Below, in pieces: positions 38,058-47,415 of a stretch of 64,000 nucleotides of DNA. Where the stretch lies: positions 1 through 64,000 of the forward strand of contig QCJR01000002.1 in assembly GCA_003215895.1 (NCBI GenBank). Reading direction: 5' to 3'. The notes under the pieces are model-generated. The model was not told the origin of the DNA, made no database searches, and saw nothing but the letters and a program-made list of their open reading frames with translations. Every line of letters starts with the position of its first letter. Position 1 is the stretch's first letter. The DNA is from Prochlorococcus sp. AG-409-D14 (GTDB taxonomy: Bacteria; Cyanobacteriota; Cyanobacteriia; PCC-6307; Cyanobiaceae). The position numbers and the translations under genes are program-made.

Positions 38058-38107
38058 AATCAAAAAGCAACCAAACCAACTATGAATAGAAGCTACTATC
38101 AATCCCC

Positions 38108-39316
38108 ATGAATGTGGAAACAAGAGAAACAAAAAAAGTTTTAAATCATTTGACTTCAGAAGAAACAGTCACGAAAACATTAAAAAGACTGCAAGCATTT
38201 TCTGGGAATCATTCGGTTGTAGTGGGGCTTTCAGGAGGTGTGGATAGCTCCTTAACAGCTGCTCTCCTCTGTGAAGCCGGGTGGGATGTAGTTGGATTAA
38301 CTTTGTGGCTAATGAAAGGGAAAGGATCTTGCTGCTCAGATGGATTAATTGATGCAGCAGGTATATGTGATCAACTTGGAATTAAGCATCACATAGTCGA
38401 TTCAAAAGAAATTTTCCAAAAAGAAATAATCAATAATGTCGTAAAAGGATATGAAGAAGGAATTACTCCTTTACCCTGCTCTCGCTGCAATAAATCAGTC
38501 AAATTCTCAGAGATGCTGAAATGGGTAAAAAAAAATAAAAATGTCGAAAAGATCGCTACTGGGCATTACGCAAGAATTAGATATTCAAATGAATCTTTCG
38601 AAAGCAATGATCTTCCGAGTGATGGAAGTAAAAGACATAAGCTTTTAAGAGGTAAAGATCCAAACAAAGATCAAAGCTATTTTTTATATGATCTCCCTCA
38701 AGAAATTTTAGGAAAAACAATTTTTCCTCTTGGAGAATTAACTAAAGAGATAACACGAATCGAAGCTTTGAAACATTCATTAAAAACTGCCGAAAAGGCA
38801 GAGAGTCAAGACCTTTGTCTTGCTGAACATTATGGGTCAATGAATGCTTTTATTGATAAGTATCTACCCCAAAAGGAAGGAGAAATTGTCCTTAAAAATG
38901 GACAAATTATAGGTTCCCATAATGGAGTTCAGCATTTCACGATAGGACAAAGAAAGGGATTAGGTATTGCATGGAAAGTTCCTCTACATGTTGTTGAAAT
39001 TGATGCATCTTTAAACAGAGTAATTGTTGCCCCAAGAGAAGATTCTGGAAAGTCAGATTGTATTGTCAAAGATATAAATTGGGTATCAATTGAAGCGCCT
39101 AAAAAACCAATAGAGATTGAGGCCCAAATTAGGTATAGAAGTAAAGCAGTAAAAGCAAAGTTAATACCAATTATTGATAGTTCCAAAGAGAATAATTGTT
39201 ATAAATGTCATATTCATTTTGAAAAAGATCAATTTTCAATTACTCCTGGACAAGCAGCCGTATTTTACAAGGGTGACTATGTATTAGGAGGAGGACTTAT
39301 TTCTAAAGAGTATTAA
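38108..39316 (+). CDS. mnmA: tRNA 2-thiouridylase MnmA
   Basis: Thiolates the wobble uridine (s2U34) of tRNAs for Lys, Glu and Gln. 402 residues. The PP-loop is [17 protein letters not shown] (about 37-53). The two catalytic cysteines sit in [11 protein letters not shown] and [24 protein letters not shown] and [18 protein letters not shown] complete the family pattern. The first about 25 residues are a charged extension; a later start would be possible. The stop is two bases from the convergent lnt. Confidence 0.95.
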   Translation: MNVETRETKKVLNHLTSEETVTKTLKRLQAFSGNHSVVVGLSGGVDSSLTAALLCEAGWDVVGLTLWLMKGKGSCCSDGLIDAAGICDQLGIKHHIVDSKEIFQKEIINNVVKGYEEGITPLPCSRCNKSVKFSEMLKWVKKNKNVEKIATGHYARIRYSNESFESNDLPSDGSKRHKLLRGKDPNKDQSYFLYDLPQEILGKTIFPLGELTKEITRIEALKHSLKTAEKAESQDLCLAEHYGSMNAFIDKYLPQKEGEIVLKNGQIIGSHNGVQHFTIGQRKGLGIAWKVPLHVVEIDASLNRVIVAPREDSGKSDCIVKDINWVSIEAPKKPIEIEAQIRYRSKAVKAKLIPIIDSSKENNCYKCHIHFEKDQFSITPGQAAVFYKGDYVLGGGLISKEY

Positions 39317-39318
39317 TA

Positions 39319-40791
39319 TTAACCATATTTACGTAATCGTAAAACGCCTATTAAACTTATAAGATTAACTGAAATCAAAGGCAAATCAGGAATAAATGTA
39401 TATAAAGTTTTCTTTCCATTCAATTCAAGATCAACGAGTTGAACAAGTTCTTTATTTGGTTTAAGGAGAGTATCAATTCTTCCATCACTTTTAATCAAAG
39501 ATGTTGGTCCGGTATTGGAAACAGATATTAAATTTTTTGATGTTTCAATACTCCTTAATTGAGCAATAGATAAAAATTGTCTTTGCAAAGAAATAGGATA
39601 TGGATCTAAGTTTGCAATCACTAAAATCCATTTAGCTCCTTGATTTACTGCTTTAGCGATAGCTTTCCCATTACTCAATTCATAACAAATAGCACCTGCA
39701 AAAGAGGGTCCCTCCCAATCAAGAAGTCTTGATGGATTCCCACTTTCAATTCCACCTACTGCAGAGAGGCCATTTTTCATAAAGTTAGGTAATGCAGGAA
39801 TCCACTCGCCCAGAGGGACTAATCTAGATTTGTCCAATACATTCGAAAAAGAATCTTGGCCTGGATTAAAAACTAATATTGAACTTCGTAGAGAACCATT
39901 TATTTCCCTGAAGCCTCCAGAGAGAAATTTAACAGGAAAACCTCGCATCTTTGATCGATCCAGAGGCAACGTTCCCTCTGGGGCAATTAAAAAAGATGCA
40001 TTCATTTCAAAAGCATCATTTAATGCTCTATCTACTTTTGAAGGCAAAGCATTTATTTCATCCTGACTAAATTTTTGTCTTATTGGAATGTTTGTTTGCC
40101 ACATCGCAACCTGTTCTGCCGAATCAGTTGGAGAATCCAACAACAAGATAAATCCAATTAAATGAGCTAACGAAAAATAAGCACATCCAACAAAAATCAA
40201 TTTCTTGAGTTTTTTTCTGGCTTGAAAAACAATTGAAAGTTGCCAAATCCACCATCCAACCAAAAAATGGATAGAGGCCAAGCCGCCCGAACCTATCCAT
40301 CTTGCTAATCCAGCCAAATATCTATCTTGTGGTAATAAACTTGGCCCTACACCCATCCAAAACAAAGGGCCTCTAGATAGGATTTCTTCAGTTAGCCCCC
40401 ATATTGCTGATAATAAGACAGCATAAATAAACTTATTTTCTAATTTAGAAAACTGAAGTCTTCCAGAAGCCAAAAAACCACTCAAAGCTGACCAGCTAAA
40501 AACCAGAGCCCCTCCAAAGGCTCCACAAAAAAGCCATATAAGAATGGTAATAGGCAAGCTTAAATTTGAATTTATCCCTACCCAACTGAGTGGATGCAAA
40601 AATAGCAACCACTTATGACTCCATAAAATAGCCGTTGCACCCCAACAAAAGCCCCCCCATGGATTCTTACTAGCAGGCCAAAGTAAAGATATGCCAAAAA
40701 GCATGAATACATAATTCCCTTCACTAAGGGAGATTCCTGCTAGAGCCCCCCCAGCAAAAGCTTTAAAAAAAAGAGAATTGATATTATTCAT
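39319..40791 (-). CDS. lnt: Apolipoprotein N-acyltransferase
   Basis: Adds the third acyl chain to outer-membrane lipoproteins. 490 residues with about six N-terminal membrane helices (residues 10-215) followed by a nitrilase-type periplasmic domain. The expected catalytic Glu, Lys and Cys lie in IAPEGTLPLD, LDKSRLVPLGEWIP and GAICYELSNG. A last membrane helix (LPLISVNLISLIGVLRL) closes the protein. Overall sequence is divergent from proteobacterial Lnt, as is usual in cyanobacteria. Confidence 0.88.
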   Translation of the reverse strand: MNNINSLFFKAFAGGALAGISLSEGNYVFMLFGISLLWPASKNPWGGFCWGATAILWSHKWLLFLHPLSWVGINSNLSLPITILIWLFCGAFGGALVFSWSALSGFLASGRLQFSKLENKFIYAVLLSAIWGLTEEILSRGPLFWMGVGPSLLPQDRYLAGLARWIGSGGLASIHFLVGWWIWQLSIVFQARKKLKKLIFVGCAYFSLAHLIGFILLLDSPTDSAEQVAMWQTNIPIRQKFSQDEINALPSKVDRALNDAFEMNASFLIAPEGTLPLDRSKMRGFPVKFLSGGFREINGSLRSSILVFNPGQDSFSNVLDKSRLVPLGEWIPALPNFMKNGLSAVGGIESGNPSRLLDWEGPSFAGAICYELSNGKAIAKAVNQGAKWILVIANLDPYPISLQRQFLSIAQLRSIETSKNLISVSNTGPTSLIKSDGRIDTLLKPNKELVQLVDLELNGKKTLYTFIPDLPLISVNLISLIGVLRLRKYG

Positions 40792-40910
40792 AAATCCAAT
40801 TTAGATAAAATATACAACGGCAAAATTCATACTCTCTGGTTAGTTATCTTTTAAATAGATGTAATTTGGGTATTAATCTGCAAGAATATTTACGATTACT
40901 TGATATTGCT

Positions 40911-41510
40911 GTGAGAGAAATCTTAATTAGCTTTTCTGTTTGCCTTAGCTGCTTGATGATTGCAGTGATCAGCCAAATCATCTCACCAACTCCAACGAAT
41001 GCCTTACAAATTGACCAACCAATCCAAGCGGATGTAAGGCAATCCACAAAAAGCAGCGAGTCTGTAACCAATTCATTTGAATTAGACCCAGAAGACCCAA
41101 ATCCATTACTTTTTACTATGGCTTCAGATAAAACCAGTGCAAACAACACGCCCCTCAGAGGAGCTGAGATAGGAGCATCCCAAGTAACTTCAAGTGGATT
41201 GAAAATTACTGAATTAGTTTTAGGTGATGGTCAAGAAGCTACTCCAGGAACAAGTGTCTCAGTAAATTACAAGGGAACTCTTGATGATGGGAAAGAATTT
41301 GACAGCAGTTATGGAAGAGGTCCTTTTGAATTTTCCTTAGGTGCAGGGATGGTTATAAAGGGCTGGGATGAGGGAGTCGCAGGAATGAAAGTTGGAGGTA
41401 AAAGAAAATTAGTCATCCCTCCAGAATTGGGGTATGGCAGCAGAGGGATAGGTCCAATCCCCCCTAATTCAGTTTTAACTTTTGAAGTGGAATTATTGGG
41501 TGTTAAGTGA
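40911..41510 (+). CDS. FKBP-type peptidyl-prolyl isomerase
   Basis: Prolyl isomerase exported by a signal peptide. GTG at 40911 gives [20 protein letters not shown], a regular signal sequence, ending near PTNA; the track start at TTG 40866 adds 15 charged residues before it and is less likely. The FKBP domain covers about the last 110 residues: [56 protein letters not shown] and [11 protein letters not shown]. Probably periplasmic or thylakoid lumenal, helping protein folding. Confidence 0.92.
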   Translation: MREILISFSVCLSCLMIAVISQIISPTPTNALQIDQPIQADVRQSTKSSESVTNSFELDPEDPNPLLFTMASDKTSANNTPLRGAEIGASQVTSSGLKITELVLGDGQEATPGTSVSVNYKGTLDDGKEFDSSYGRGPFEFSLGAGMVIKGWDEGVAGMKVGGKRKLVIPPELGYGSRGIGPIPPNSVLTFEVELLGVK

Positions 41511-41546
41511 ATTTCTTAAATTATTCAGAAAGCTATAGAAAAAGTT

Positions 41547-41570
41547 ATGGCGTTTGTTGACAAACGCCAT
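41547..41570. promoter_or_regulatory. Perfect 10-bp hairpin upstream of sodN
   Basis: ATGGCGTTTG and CAAACGCCAT around the loop TTGA, 36 bases past the FKBP stop and 14 bases before the first sodN ATG. The plus-strand 3-prime flank is TAATGT then A-rich, with no T-tract, so it may be a leader element of sodN or the processed end of the FKBP mRNA. Confidence 0.5.
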
Positions 41571-41605
41571 TAATGTAAAAAAAAATGTTCTCAAATTATT
41601 TTCAG

Positions 41606-42076
41606 ATGTTGAGCGAAACACTTACATCAATCTTTAACAAGCTACCAGCAAAACCTGTTCACGCTCATTGTGATGGTCCTTGTGGTGTGTACGACCCTGC
41701 TTCTGCGAGAGTTGCCGCAGAGGCAGTTTTGTCTATGACAAAAAAACTTATTGCTCTAACTCCAGCTGGTAACGATCAGGCTTCAGTTTCAGCTTATAAC
41801 AATACTTTTTCTCGCTTCGTTGCGATTAAAGAAGAAGAATCACAAAAGGCCAAAAAAGAACTTCTAATCCTTTGGACTGATTACTTCAAACCTGAACACT
41901 TAGCTACATATCCAGATCTTCATGACACTTTTTGGAAAGCAGCAAAGCTTTGTAGTGCGTGTAAGGTAAATATTGATCAAACCAAGGCAGAAGAATTATT
42001 AGCAGCTGTACAAAAGATACATTCGATGTTTTGGGCTTCAAAAGGTAGAAGTGATAGCTGGGTTACCGCAAGCTGA
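41606..42076 (+). CDS. sodN: Nickel superoxide dismutase
   Basis: Converts superoxide to oxygen and peroxide using nickel. The mature N terminus HCDGPCGVYDP holds the nickel hook (His1, Cys2, Cys6) and is exposed by removing the leader ending PVHA. The rest (SARVAAEAVLSMTKKL, FSRFVAIKEEESQKAKKELL, WTDYFKPEHLATYPDLHDTFW) is the helical bundle of the family. I choose ATG 41606 (MLSETLTSIFNKLPAKPVHA); ATG 41585 adds seven residues. The overlapping sodX supplies the maturation peptidase. Confidence 0.96.
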   Translation: MLSETLTSIFNKLPAKPVHAHCDGPCGVYDPASARVAAEAVLSMTKKLIALTPAGNDQASVSAYNNTFSRFVAIKEEESQKAKKELLILWTDYFKPEHLATYPDLHDTFWKAAKLCSACKVNIDQTKAEELLAAVQKIHSMFWASKGRSDSWVTAS

Positions 42077-42428
42077 TAAAAGTCTTTTCCACAAACCCGA
42101 CTTATTTACTTTATTTACTTTGATAATCGGTTACCGACAACATTTACGTGTTGTCGGTACTTCTATGGAAGAAACCCTTAAAGAGGGAGATTTAATAACA
42201 TATAAAAAATTAAATCCAAAAAATACTGACTTAAAGATTGGCGATATCGTCGTTGCCTTTCATCCAAAAACAAAAAATAAATTAATAATTAAAAGAATTC
42301 ATAGGATTTATCAAAATAAATTTGATTTAAGGGGAGACAACTCCTTTTCAAGCACTGATAGCCGGGAATTGGGTTTAATTGAATTAGATTTAATCATTGG
42401 GAAAGTAGACAAGATTTTCTCTAAATAG
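42051..42428 (+). CDS. sodX: NiSOD maturation peptidase SodX
   Basis: S26 signal-peptidase-like protein that cleaves the sodN leader so the nickel hook is free. 125 residues with the Ser region VVGTSMEETLKEGDLI and the Lys region LIIKRIHRI, then LRGDNSFSSTDSRELG. GTG start overlaps the sodN stop by 26 bases in another frame, with GGTAGAA just upstream as a weak ribosome site. The sodN-sodX pair is standard in marine picocyanobacteria. Confidence 0.93.
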   Translation: MIAGLPQADKSLFHKPDLFTLFTLIIGYRQHLRVVGTSMEETLKEGDLITYKKLNPKNTDLKIGDIVVAFHPKTKNKLIIKRIHRIYQNKFDLRGDNSFSSTDSRELGLIELDLIIGKVDKIFSK

Positions 42429-42461
42429 ATTCAACTGATTTGGATAGATCTTTTCCTTAAT

Positions 42462-43349
42462 TTATAAGTTACCAATTAATTTTTTAACTCCACCTAATAT
42501 ATCTTCCTCTGACATAAGAGATTCACCAACCAAAACAGCATCAGCCCCATAACTCTTTACCAAGCTCAAATCCTCGCGAGTAAATAAACCTGACTCGCTT
42601 ACCAAAGTAATAGAATTTTCCTTGATTTGGTTAGCATAATTCTTAGCCAATTCCTTTGTAACTTCAAGATCAGTTTTAAAACTCTTTAAATTTCTATTGT
42701 TAATACCTATTAATTTAAATACATTAATATTTAGTACTCGTTCAAGTTCTTCTGAGTCATGAACCTCTACTAATATTGTCAGTCCCAAATATTTAGCGAC
42801 CTTAGATAAGTACTTTAAATCAGAATCAGTCAGAATTGCGGCTATCAAAAGTGCAGCATCAGCGCCCGCAGCTCTTGCTTGGTAAAGCTGATAGGGGTAA
42901 AGAATAAAATCCTTACATAGTATTGGGATTGTGATTTCCTTTCTAACTTCAACTAAGACATCAAAACCACCTTGAAAAAATTTTTTATCTGTTAAGACTG
43001 ATATACAGTTAGCACCTCCCTCTTCATACATTTTACCTATCATTCTCGCGTCAAAGTCCTCTCTAATTATCCCTCTACTTGGACTAGCTTTTTTGATTTC
43101 TGAAATTAGTGCTGGTTTCGACTTACTATTTCTTAATGCATCAATAAAATTTTTTGTTTTTGGTAAATCCTTGATCTTTTTTTTTAAATCTTCAAGCGAA
43201 ACTTTTTTTCTTGCAATCTCAACTTCTAAATGTTTTTCCCAAACAATTTCCTCCAAAATATTTTTAGGTTTTGAATCTGGATGGGGGATTGCATACTCTA
43301 AATTAGCTACTTTTATACTTGGGTTAGGAGGTCTTCTTCTGATTTCCAT
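42462..43349 (-). CDS. trpC: Indole-3-glycerol phosphate synthase
   Basis: Closes the indole ring in tryptophan synthesis. 295 residues, slightly long from an N-terminal extension ([20 protein letters not shown]). The barrel shows [63 protein letters not shown] and [13 protein letters not shown]. The extension is common in cyanobacterial members. Lies on the minus strand 43 bases after lpdA. Confidence 0.95.
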   Translation of the reverse strand: MEIRRRPPNPSIKVANLEYAIPHPDSKPKNILEEIVWEKHLEVEIARKKVSLEDLKKKIKDLPKTKNFIDALRNSKSKPALISEIKKASPSRGIIREDFDARMIGKMYEEGGANCISVLTDKKFFQGGFDVLVEVRKEITIPILCKDFILYPYQLYQARAAGADAALLIAAILTDSDLKYLSKVAKYLGLTILVEVHDSEELERVLNINVFKLIGINNRNLKSFKTDLEVTKELAKNYANQIKENSITLVSESGLFTREDLSLVKSYGADAVLVGESLMSEEDILGGVKKLIGNL

Positions 43350-43392
43350 AATTTAAATAATTAATGATCAATAAAAATAAAATTTGATTTAC

Positions 43393-44835
43393 CTACTTCT
43401 TTATTTGTAAAGATGCCTGTTTATAGGCAACCTCTACAACTTCGCTTAATGTTGGATGAGTATGAACTTCTTTTGACAAGGCATCAACTCGTTGTCTTCT
43501 AGAAATTGCATTAGAAACCTCTTGTATAAGATCAGCCGCATGTAATCCATAAATATGAGCTCCAAGAACCTCTCCATTCTCTTTATTAAAAATCAACTTC
43601 ATAATTCCATCACTTTCTAATTCAGCCAAGGCCTTAGAGTTCGCTTTAAAATAACTTCTAACAATTCCAAGTTCAAAACCTTCATTCTTTGCTAGATCTT
43701 TTGCTTCTTCTTCCGAAAGTCCAACGGAACTTATCTCAGGGTGGGTAAAAGTCGCTGCAGGTATACTTCTATAGTCAATTTCTGTTGCTTTTCCTAAAAT
43801 ATTTTCTACTGCAATACTCCCTTGCGCCGCAGCAGTATGGGCCAGCATCAACTTACCCGTAACATCTCCCACTGCCCATAGATTAGAAACTGGTTTTTCA
43901 TTTACCAATACTCTCATCTGATCATCAATTGGAATAAAACCCCTAATTGTTTCAACTCCAACGGATTGTAGATTTAGATTTTTAGTCGATGGAACTCGGC
44001 CTGTCGCAACCAGAACAGCATCAACTTGTAACTCCTCAATCACTTCTCGATTCTTTGCATCTGTAAGCTCGACCTCCACGGGACAACCTGGCTTAACTTT
44101 AGTAGCGAAGACTCCAGCTCGAGTTTCAATATCTCTTTTATCAATTAAATTTCTTGAAGCAATTTTCGTGATATCAGGATCGAAAGTAGGCATTACTTTA
44201 TCAAGAGCTTCAATCATGGTTACCTCACAACCTAAAGCTGTATAAATATCAGCAAATTCCAAACCTATATAGCCACTACCAATTATTGCGATCCATCTTG
44301 GCAACCATTCTAAATTAATCGCCTCATCACTTGTAAAAACAGTTCGTCCATCAATTTCAATTCCAGGGGGTACAAAAGGGTCTGAGCCTGTAGCCAAGAT
44401 AATATCTCTTGCGGAAAAAATTCTATCAACTCCATTAACTTCTCTTAAACCGACCTTTTGATTACCTTCTAAACGTCCTTCTCCTCTAAATATCTCAACT
44501 CCAGATCTTTCTAATGTTTTAGTAAGATTTTTTCGAATTGTCTCAACTAAGTTCTTTGCATGTTCTGCAATTTTTTTACGTTCAAATCTAACCGGAGCGG
44601 AATGTATCCCAAATTCAGCAAGATGAGGAACATTTGCAAGCTCACGCACTTTGCCACTGGCTGCTAGTAATGCTTTAGAAGGTACACAGCCTCTGTTGAC
44701 ACAGGTTCCGCCCATATCTCTTGATTCGACAATAGCCACTTTCAAACCAGCCTCTGCTGCATGTTTAGCAGCATCAAAACCTCCATATCCAGCTCCGACA
44801 ACAATTAAGTCAAAGTCAAAAGAAATTTCACTCAC
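43393..44835 (-). CDS. lpdA: Dihydrolipoamide dehydrogenase (E3)
   Basis: Flavoprotein that re-oxidises lipoamide in 2-oxoacid dehydrogenase and glycine cleavage complexes. 480 residues: FAD loop VGAGYGGFDAAKHAAEAG, redox pair GGTCVNRGCVPSKALL, NAD loop IGSGYIGLEFADIY, second FAD site AVGDVTG and the catalytic HTHPTLSEVVEVA at the C terminus. Overlaps the SpoU methylase stop/start by four bases, so they are coupled. Confidence 0.95.
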   Translation of the reverse strand: MSEISFDFDLIVVGAGYGGFDAAKHAAEAGLKVAIVESRDMGGTCVNRGCVPSKALLAASGKVRELANVPHLAEFGIHSAPVRFERKKIAEHAKNLVETIRKNLTKTLERSGVEIFRGEGRLEGNQKVGLREVNGVDRIFSARDIILATGSDPFVPPGIEIDGRTVFTSDEAINLEWLPRWIAIIGSGYIGLEFADIYTALGCEVTMIEALDKVMPTFDPDITKIASRNLIDKRDIETRAGVFATKVKPGCPVEVELTDAKNREVIEELQVDAVLVATGRVPSTKNLNLQSVGVETIRGFIPIDDQMRVLVNEKPVSNLWAVGDVTGKLMLAHTAAAQGSIAVENILGKATEIDYRSIPAATFTHPEISSVGLSEEEAKDLAKNEGFELGIVRSYFKANSKALAELESDGIMKLIFNKENGEVLGAHIYGLHAADLIQEVSNAISRRQRVDALSKEVHTHPTLSEVVEVAYKQASLQIKK

Positions 44836-45668
44836 GGTTTTTTTTGGATACCCTTAACCATTTTTACTCTTTGTCGCTCCAACAAGAGAGGAACGGCAGC
44901 AGATGCCACATTTAGTGAATCAACTAATGAGCTATGAGGCAACGTAACAAAGTCTGTACAACAAGCTTCAATTGAAGAATGAACACCTGATCCTTCATTC
45001 CCAAGAACCAATACAGTAGGGAGATCCCAGTCTAATTCCCAATAAGGTTTCACTTTCTTATCAGTAATTTTATTCGGTGAAATTGTTCCTACTACTTGGT
45101 AATTATCATCAATAGCAATATTGAGTTTTAAAACAAGCATTTCAATACTTGAAGAAGATGAATCTCCAATCCTTTCAAAAGGTAAATGAAGAACTGAGCC
45201 AGCTGAGGATCTTAAAACCTTTTGATTTAGGGGATCTGCTCCAGAAGCCAACCACATAACTTCATATTCACCCGCAAGGGCTGATCGGAATAAATTTCCC
45301 AAATTGCCAGGATCTTGAATCCTATCTAAAGCCAAAATGTGTTTTGGGGCTTTCCCCGGTTTTGGCAACCCTGGTATTGGGAATATCGCCGCGACACCGT
45401 CAGGTGTCACGGTGGACAAAGATGCTTCTAAAACGTTCTTAGTAACTAGAGTTAATAAAGATCTTGAACCTATTTTTTTTAAATTTCCCTCATGCTCATC
45501 ACACCATTCAGGAGTTGCAATAACTTCTGTTGGCAAAAAATTTGTTTTCAAAGCCTCTTCTAACAAATGAGTCCCCTCAAGCAAAAGAGAAGAATGCTCT
45601 TCACGGCCAGTTTTTTTCAAAAGACACCTTAATTTTCTAACTAAAGGGTTTCTTTTACTTGTAATCAA
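44832..45668 (-). CDS. SpoU (TrmH) family RNA 2'-O-methyltransferase
   Basis: Knotted SAM-dependent methylase acting on rRNA or tRNA. 278 residues: N-terminal substrate-binding part (ITSKRNPLVRKLRCLLKK, LLLEGTHLLEEAL), then motif 1 LDRIQDPGNLGNLFRSALA, motif 2 VLVLGNEGSGV and motif 3 LPHSSLVDSLNVASAAVPLLL. Resembles the RlmB/TsnR group; the target base cannot be read. First gene of a pair with lpdA. Confidence 0.9.
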   Translation of the reverse strand: MITSKRNPLVRKLRCLLKKTGREEHSSLLLEGTHLLEEALKTNFLPTEVIATPEWCDEHEGNLKKIGSRSLLTLVTKNVLEASLSTVTPDGVAAIFPIPGLPKPGKAPKHILALDRIQDPGNLGNLFRSALAGEYEVMWLASGADPLNQKVLRSSAGSVLHLPFERIGDSSSSSIEMLVLKLNIAIDDNYQVVGTISPNKITDKKVKPYWELDWDLPTVLVLGNEGSGVHSSIEACCTDFVTLPHSSLVDSLNVASAAVPLLLERQRVKMVKGIQKKP

Positions 45669-45909
45669 TGGAGAATATGAATTATTAATTTTCTAACCTC
45701 AAATTATTTAATTTTTGAAAAGTAGAAAAGTTTCTTGCATTTTACTAACCACTGAATTTTCTTATTAAGTTCAATAGACTACATTACAAATCTTATTCAA
45801 ACTTTCAACATTATCAATATTTAATTTGAACCCATCAATTTTCAATAAGGTTGACTGGACTATTTTAAATCCACTTGGCATTATGGCTTGGTAAGCAGTT
45901 CGCACCAAT

Positions 45910-47286
45910 ATGAGTAGTGTGGCGACAATTAAAAGGAATCTTGTTCCGCCACATCTGGAGGTAAAAGGAGGTCGTCCGCTTAATGGGGTTTTAAAAGTTA
46001 GTGGAGCAAAAAATTCTTCGCTAGCTTTAATGGCTGCCTCTCTTCTTACGAAAGACAAGCTTCTCATTAAAAATGTTCCAGAACTTACGGACATTGAAGT
46101 TATGTCAGAGATTCTCCGTAATTTGGGCGCGAAGTTAACCAAAACAAAGAATTCCATCGAGATTAATTCAGCGTCCATTCATAACGTTGAATTACCGTAT
46201 CAACTAGTTCATAGTTTGAGGGCAAGTTTTTTCTGTGTTGGCCCCTTACTTACTAGACTTGGTGAAGCAAAAATTCCTTTACCTGGTGGTTGCAATATTG
46301 GAGCAAGACCTGTTGATGAACATATCAATGGTCTAAAAGCTTTAGGAGCGGAAGTTGAAATTATAAATGATGTTGTAAAGGCTCGAGTTTCGACTAAAAA
46401 CAAAAGATTACGTGGAACAGATATTTCTCTTAAATATCCCAGCGTTGGAGCTACTGAAACAATCTTGATGGCTTCTTGCTTAGCTTTAGGCAAAACAACA
46501 ATATCGAATCCAGCAAGAGAACCAGAGATCCAGGATCTCGCGAAAATGCTTAATTCAATGGGAGCGAAGGTTTTTGGAGCTGGAACAAAAAGAATCACAA
46601 TCATTGGAGTGGAATCTTTAAGCGGGACTTCTCATTGTGTTATTCCCGACAGGATAGAAGCAGGAACTTTTCTTATCGCTGCAGCAATAACACGATCGCC
46701 TCTCATTGTTGGTCCAGTAATCCCAAATCATTTGAGTGCTGTTATCTCAAAATTAGAAGAGTGTGGCTGTTCAATATCTCATCATGGGAATCATCATTTA
46801 AAAATCATTCCAAGAGAGATTTCAGGAGTTGACATAACCACAAGTCCTTTCCCTGGCTTTCCCACTGATCTTCAGGCTCCGTTTATGTCATTAATGGCCA
46901 CAGCTAAAGGTTCATGCAAAATCAAAGAAAAAGTTTTTGAGAAGAGAATGCAACATGTTTTGGAGCTAAATAAAATGGGCGCATGTATTTATCTAGAAAA
47001 CAATACTGCTCACATCAAAGGAGTAGAAGAACTTATTGGTTCAAATGTTGAGGGAGGAGATTTACGTTCTTCTGCTGCCATTATCCTTGCATGTCTCTCT
47101 GCTAAAGGAAATAGTATTTTCACGGGGCTCGAACACTTAGATAGAGGCTATGAAAAATTAGAAGAAAAGTTAACTAATGCAGGTTCTATTATTTCTAGAA
47201 AATTTAATCAAATAACATCTCATAGTTCTTTCTCTAACAAAATAATTAATGAAGACAATATTGATACTCAAAAAAATGCAGCTTAG
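45910..47286 (+). CDS. murA: UDP-N-acetylglucosamine enolpyruvyl transferase MurA
   Basis: First committed step of peptidoglycan precursor synthesis. 458 residues. [19 protein letters not shown] holds the Lys-Asn pair, [16 protein letters not shown] carries the catalytic Cys (fosfomycin target), and [16 protein letters not shown] and [15 protein letters not shown] complete the fold. A 25-residue N-terminal extension and a C-terminal tail ([14 protein letters not shown]) make it longer than usual. The ATG at 45910 is used; 241 bases separate it from the divergent methylase gene. Confidence 0.95.
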   Translation: MSSVATIKRNLVPPHLEVKGGRPLNGVLKVSGAKNSSLALMAASLLTKDKLLIKNVPELTDIEVMSEILRNLGAKLTKTKNSIEINSASIHNVELPYQLVHSLRASFFCVGPLLTRLGEAKIPLPGGCNIGARPVDEHINGLKALGAEVEIINDVVKARVSTKNKRLRGTDISLKYPSVGATETILMASCLALGKTTISNPAREPEIQDLAKMLNSMGAKVFGAGTKRITIIGVESLSGTSHCVIPDRIEAGTFLIAAAITRSPLIVGPVIPNHLSAVISKLEECGCSISHHGNHHLKIIPREISGVDITTSPFPGFPTDLQAPFMSLMATAKGSCKIKEKVFEKRMQHVLELNKMGACIYLENNTAHIKGVEELIGSNVEGGDLRSSAAIILACLSAKGNSIFTGLEHLDRGYEKLEEKLTNAGSIISRKFNQITSHSSFSNKIINEDNIDTQKNAA

Positions 47287-47325
47287 TTTCATATTCTTGC
47301 TAGTTTTGGCTTAAAATAAACTTAT

Positions 47326-47407
47326 GGGAGCGTGGTGGAATTGGTAGACGCACCGCACTCAAAATGCGGCACCTTCGGGTTTGTCGGTTCAAGTCCGACC
47401 GCTCCCA
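47326..47407 (+). tRNA. tRNA-Leu (CAA)
   Basis: Acceptor GGGAGCG pairs with CGCTCCC. The anticodon stem CCGCA/TGCGG encloses loop CTCAAAA, giving anticodon CAA for UUG codons. A long variable arm (CACCTTCGGGT) is typical of leucine tRNAs, and GTCGGTTCAAGTCCGAC is the T arm. CCA is not encoded. 39 bases after murA and 8 bases before argD, on the same strand. Confidence 0.97.
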
Positions 47408-47415
47408 CTTCATTG

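Noticed and set aside
45771-46178. 135-residue minus-strand ORF over the murA start
   Set aside because: Its composition looks like an antisense shadow of murA, and murA is clearly the real gene.
47332-47415. ORF-track start of argD inside the tRNA-Leu gene
   Set aside because: The first 28 codons are the translation of the tRNA; the conserved protein begins at ATG 47416.
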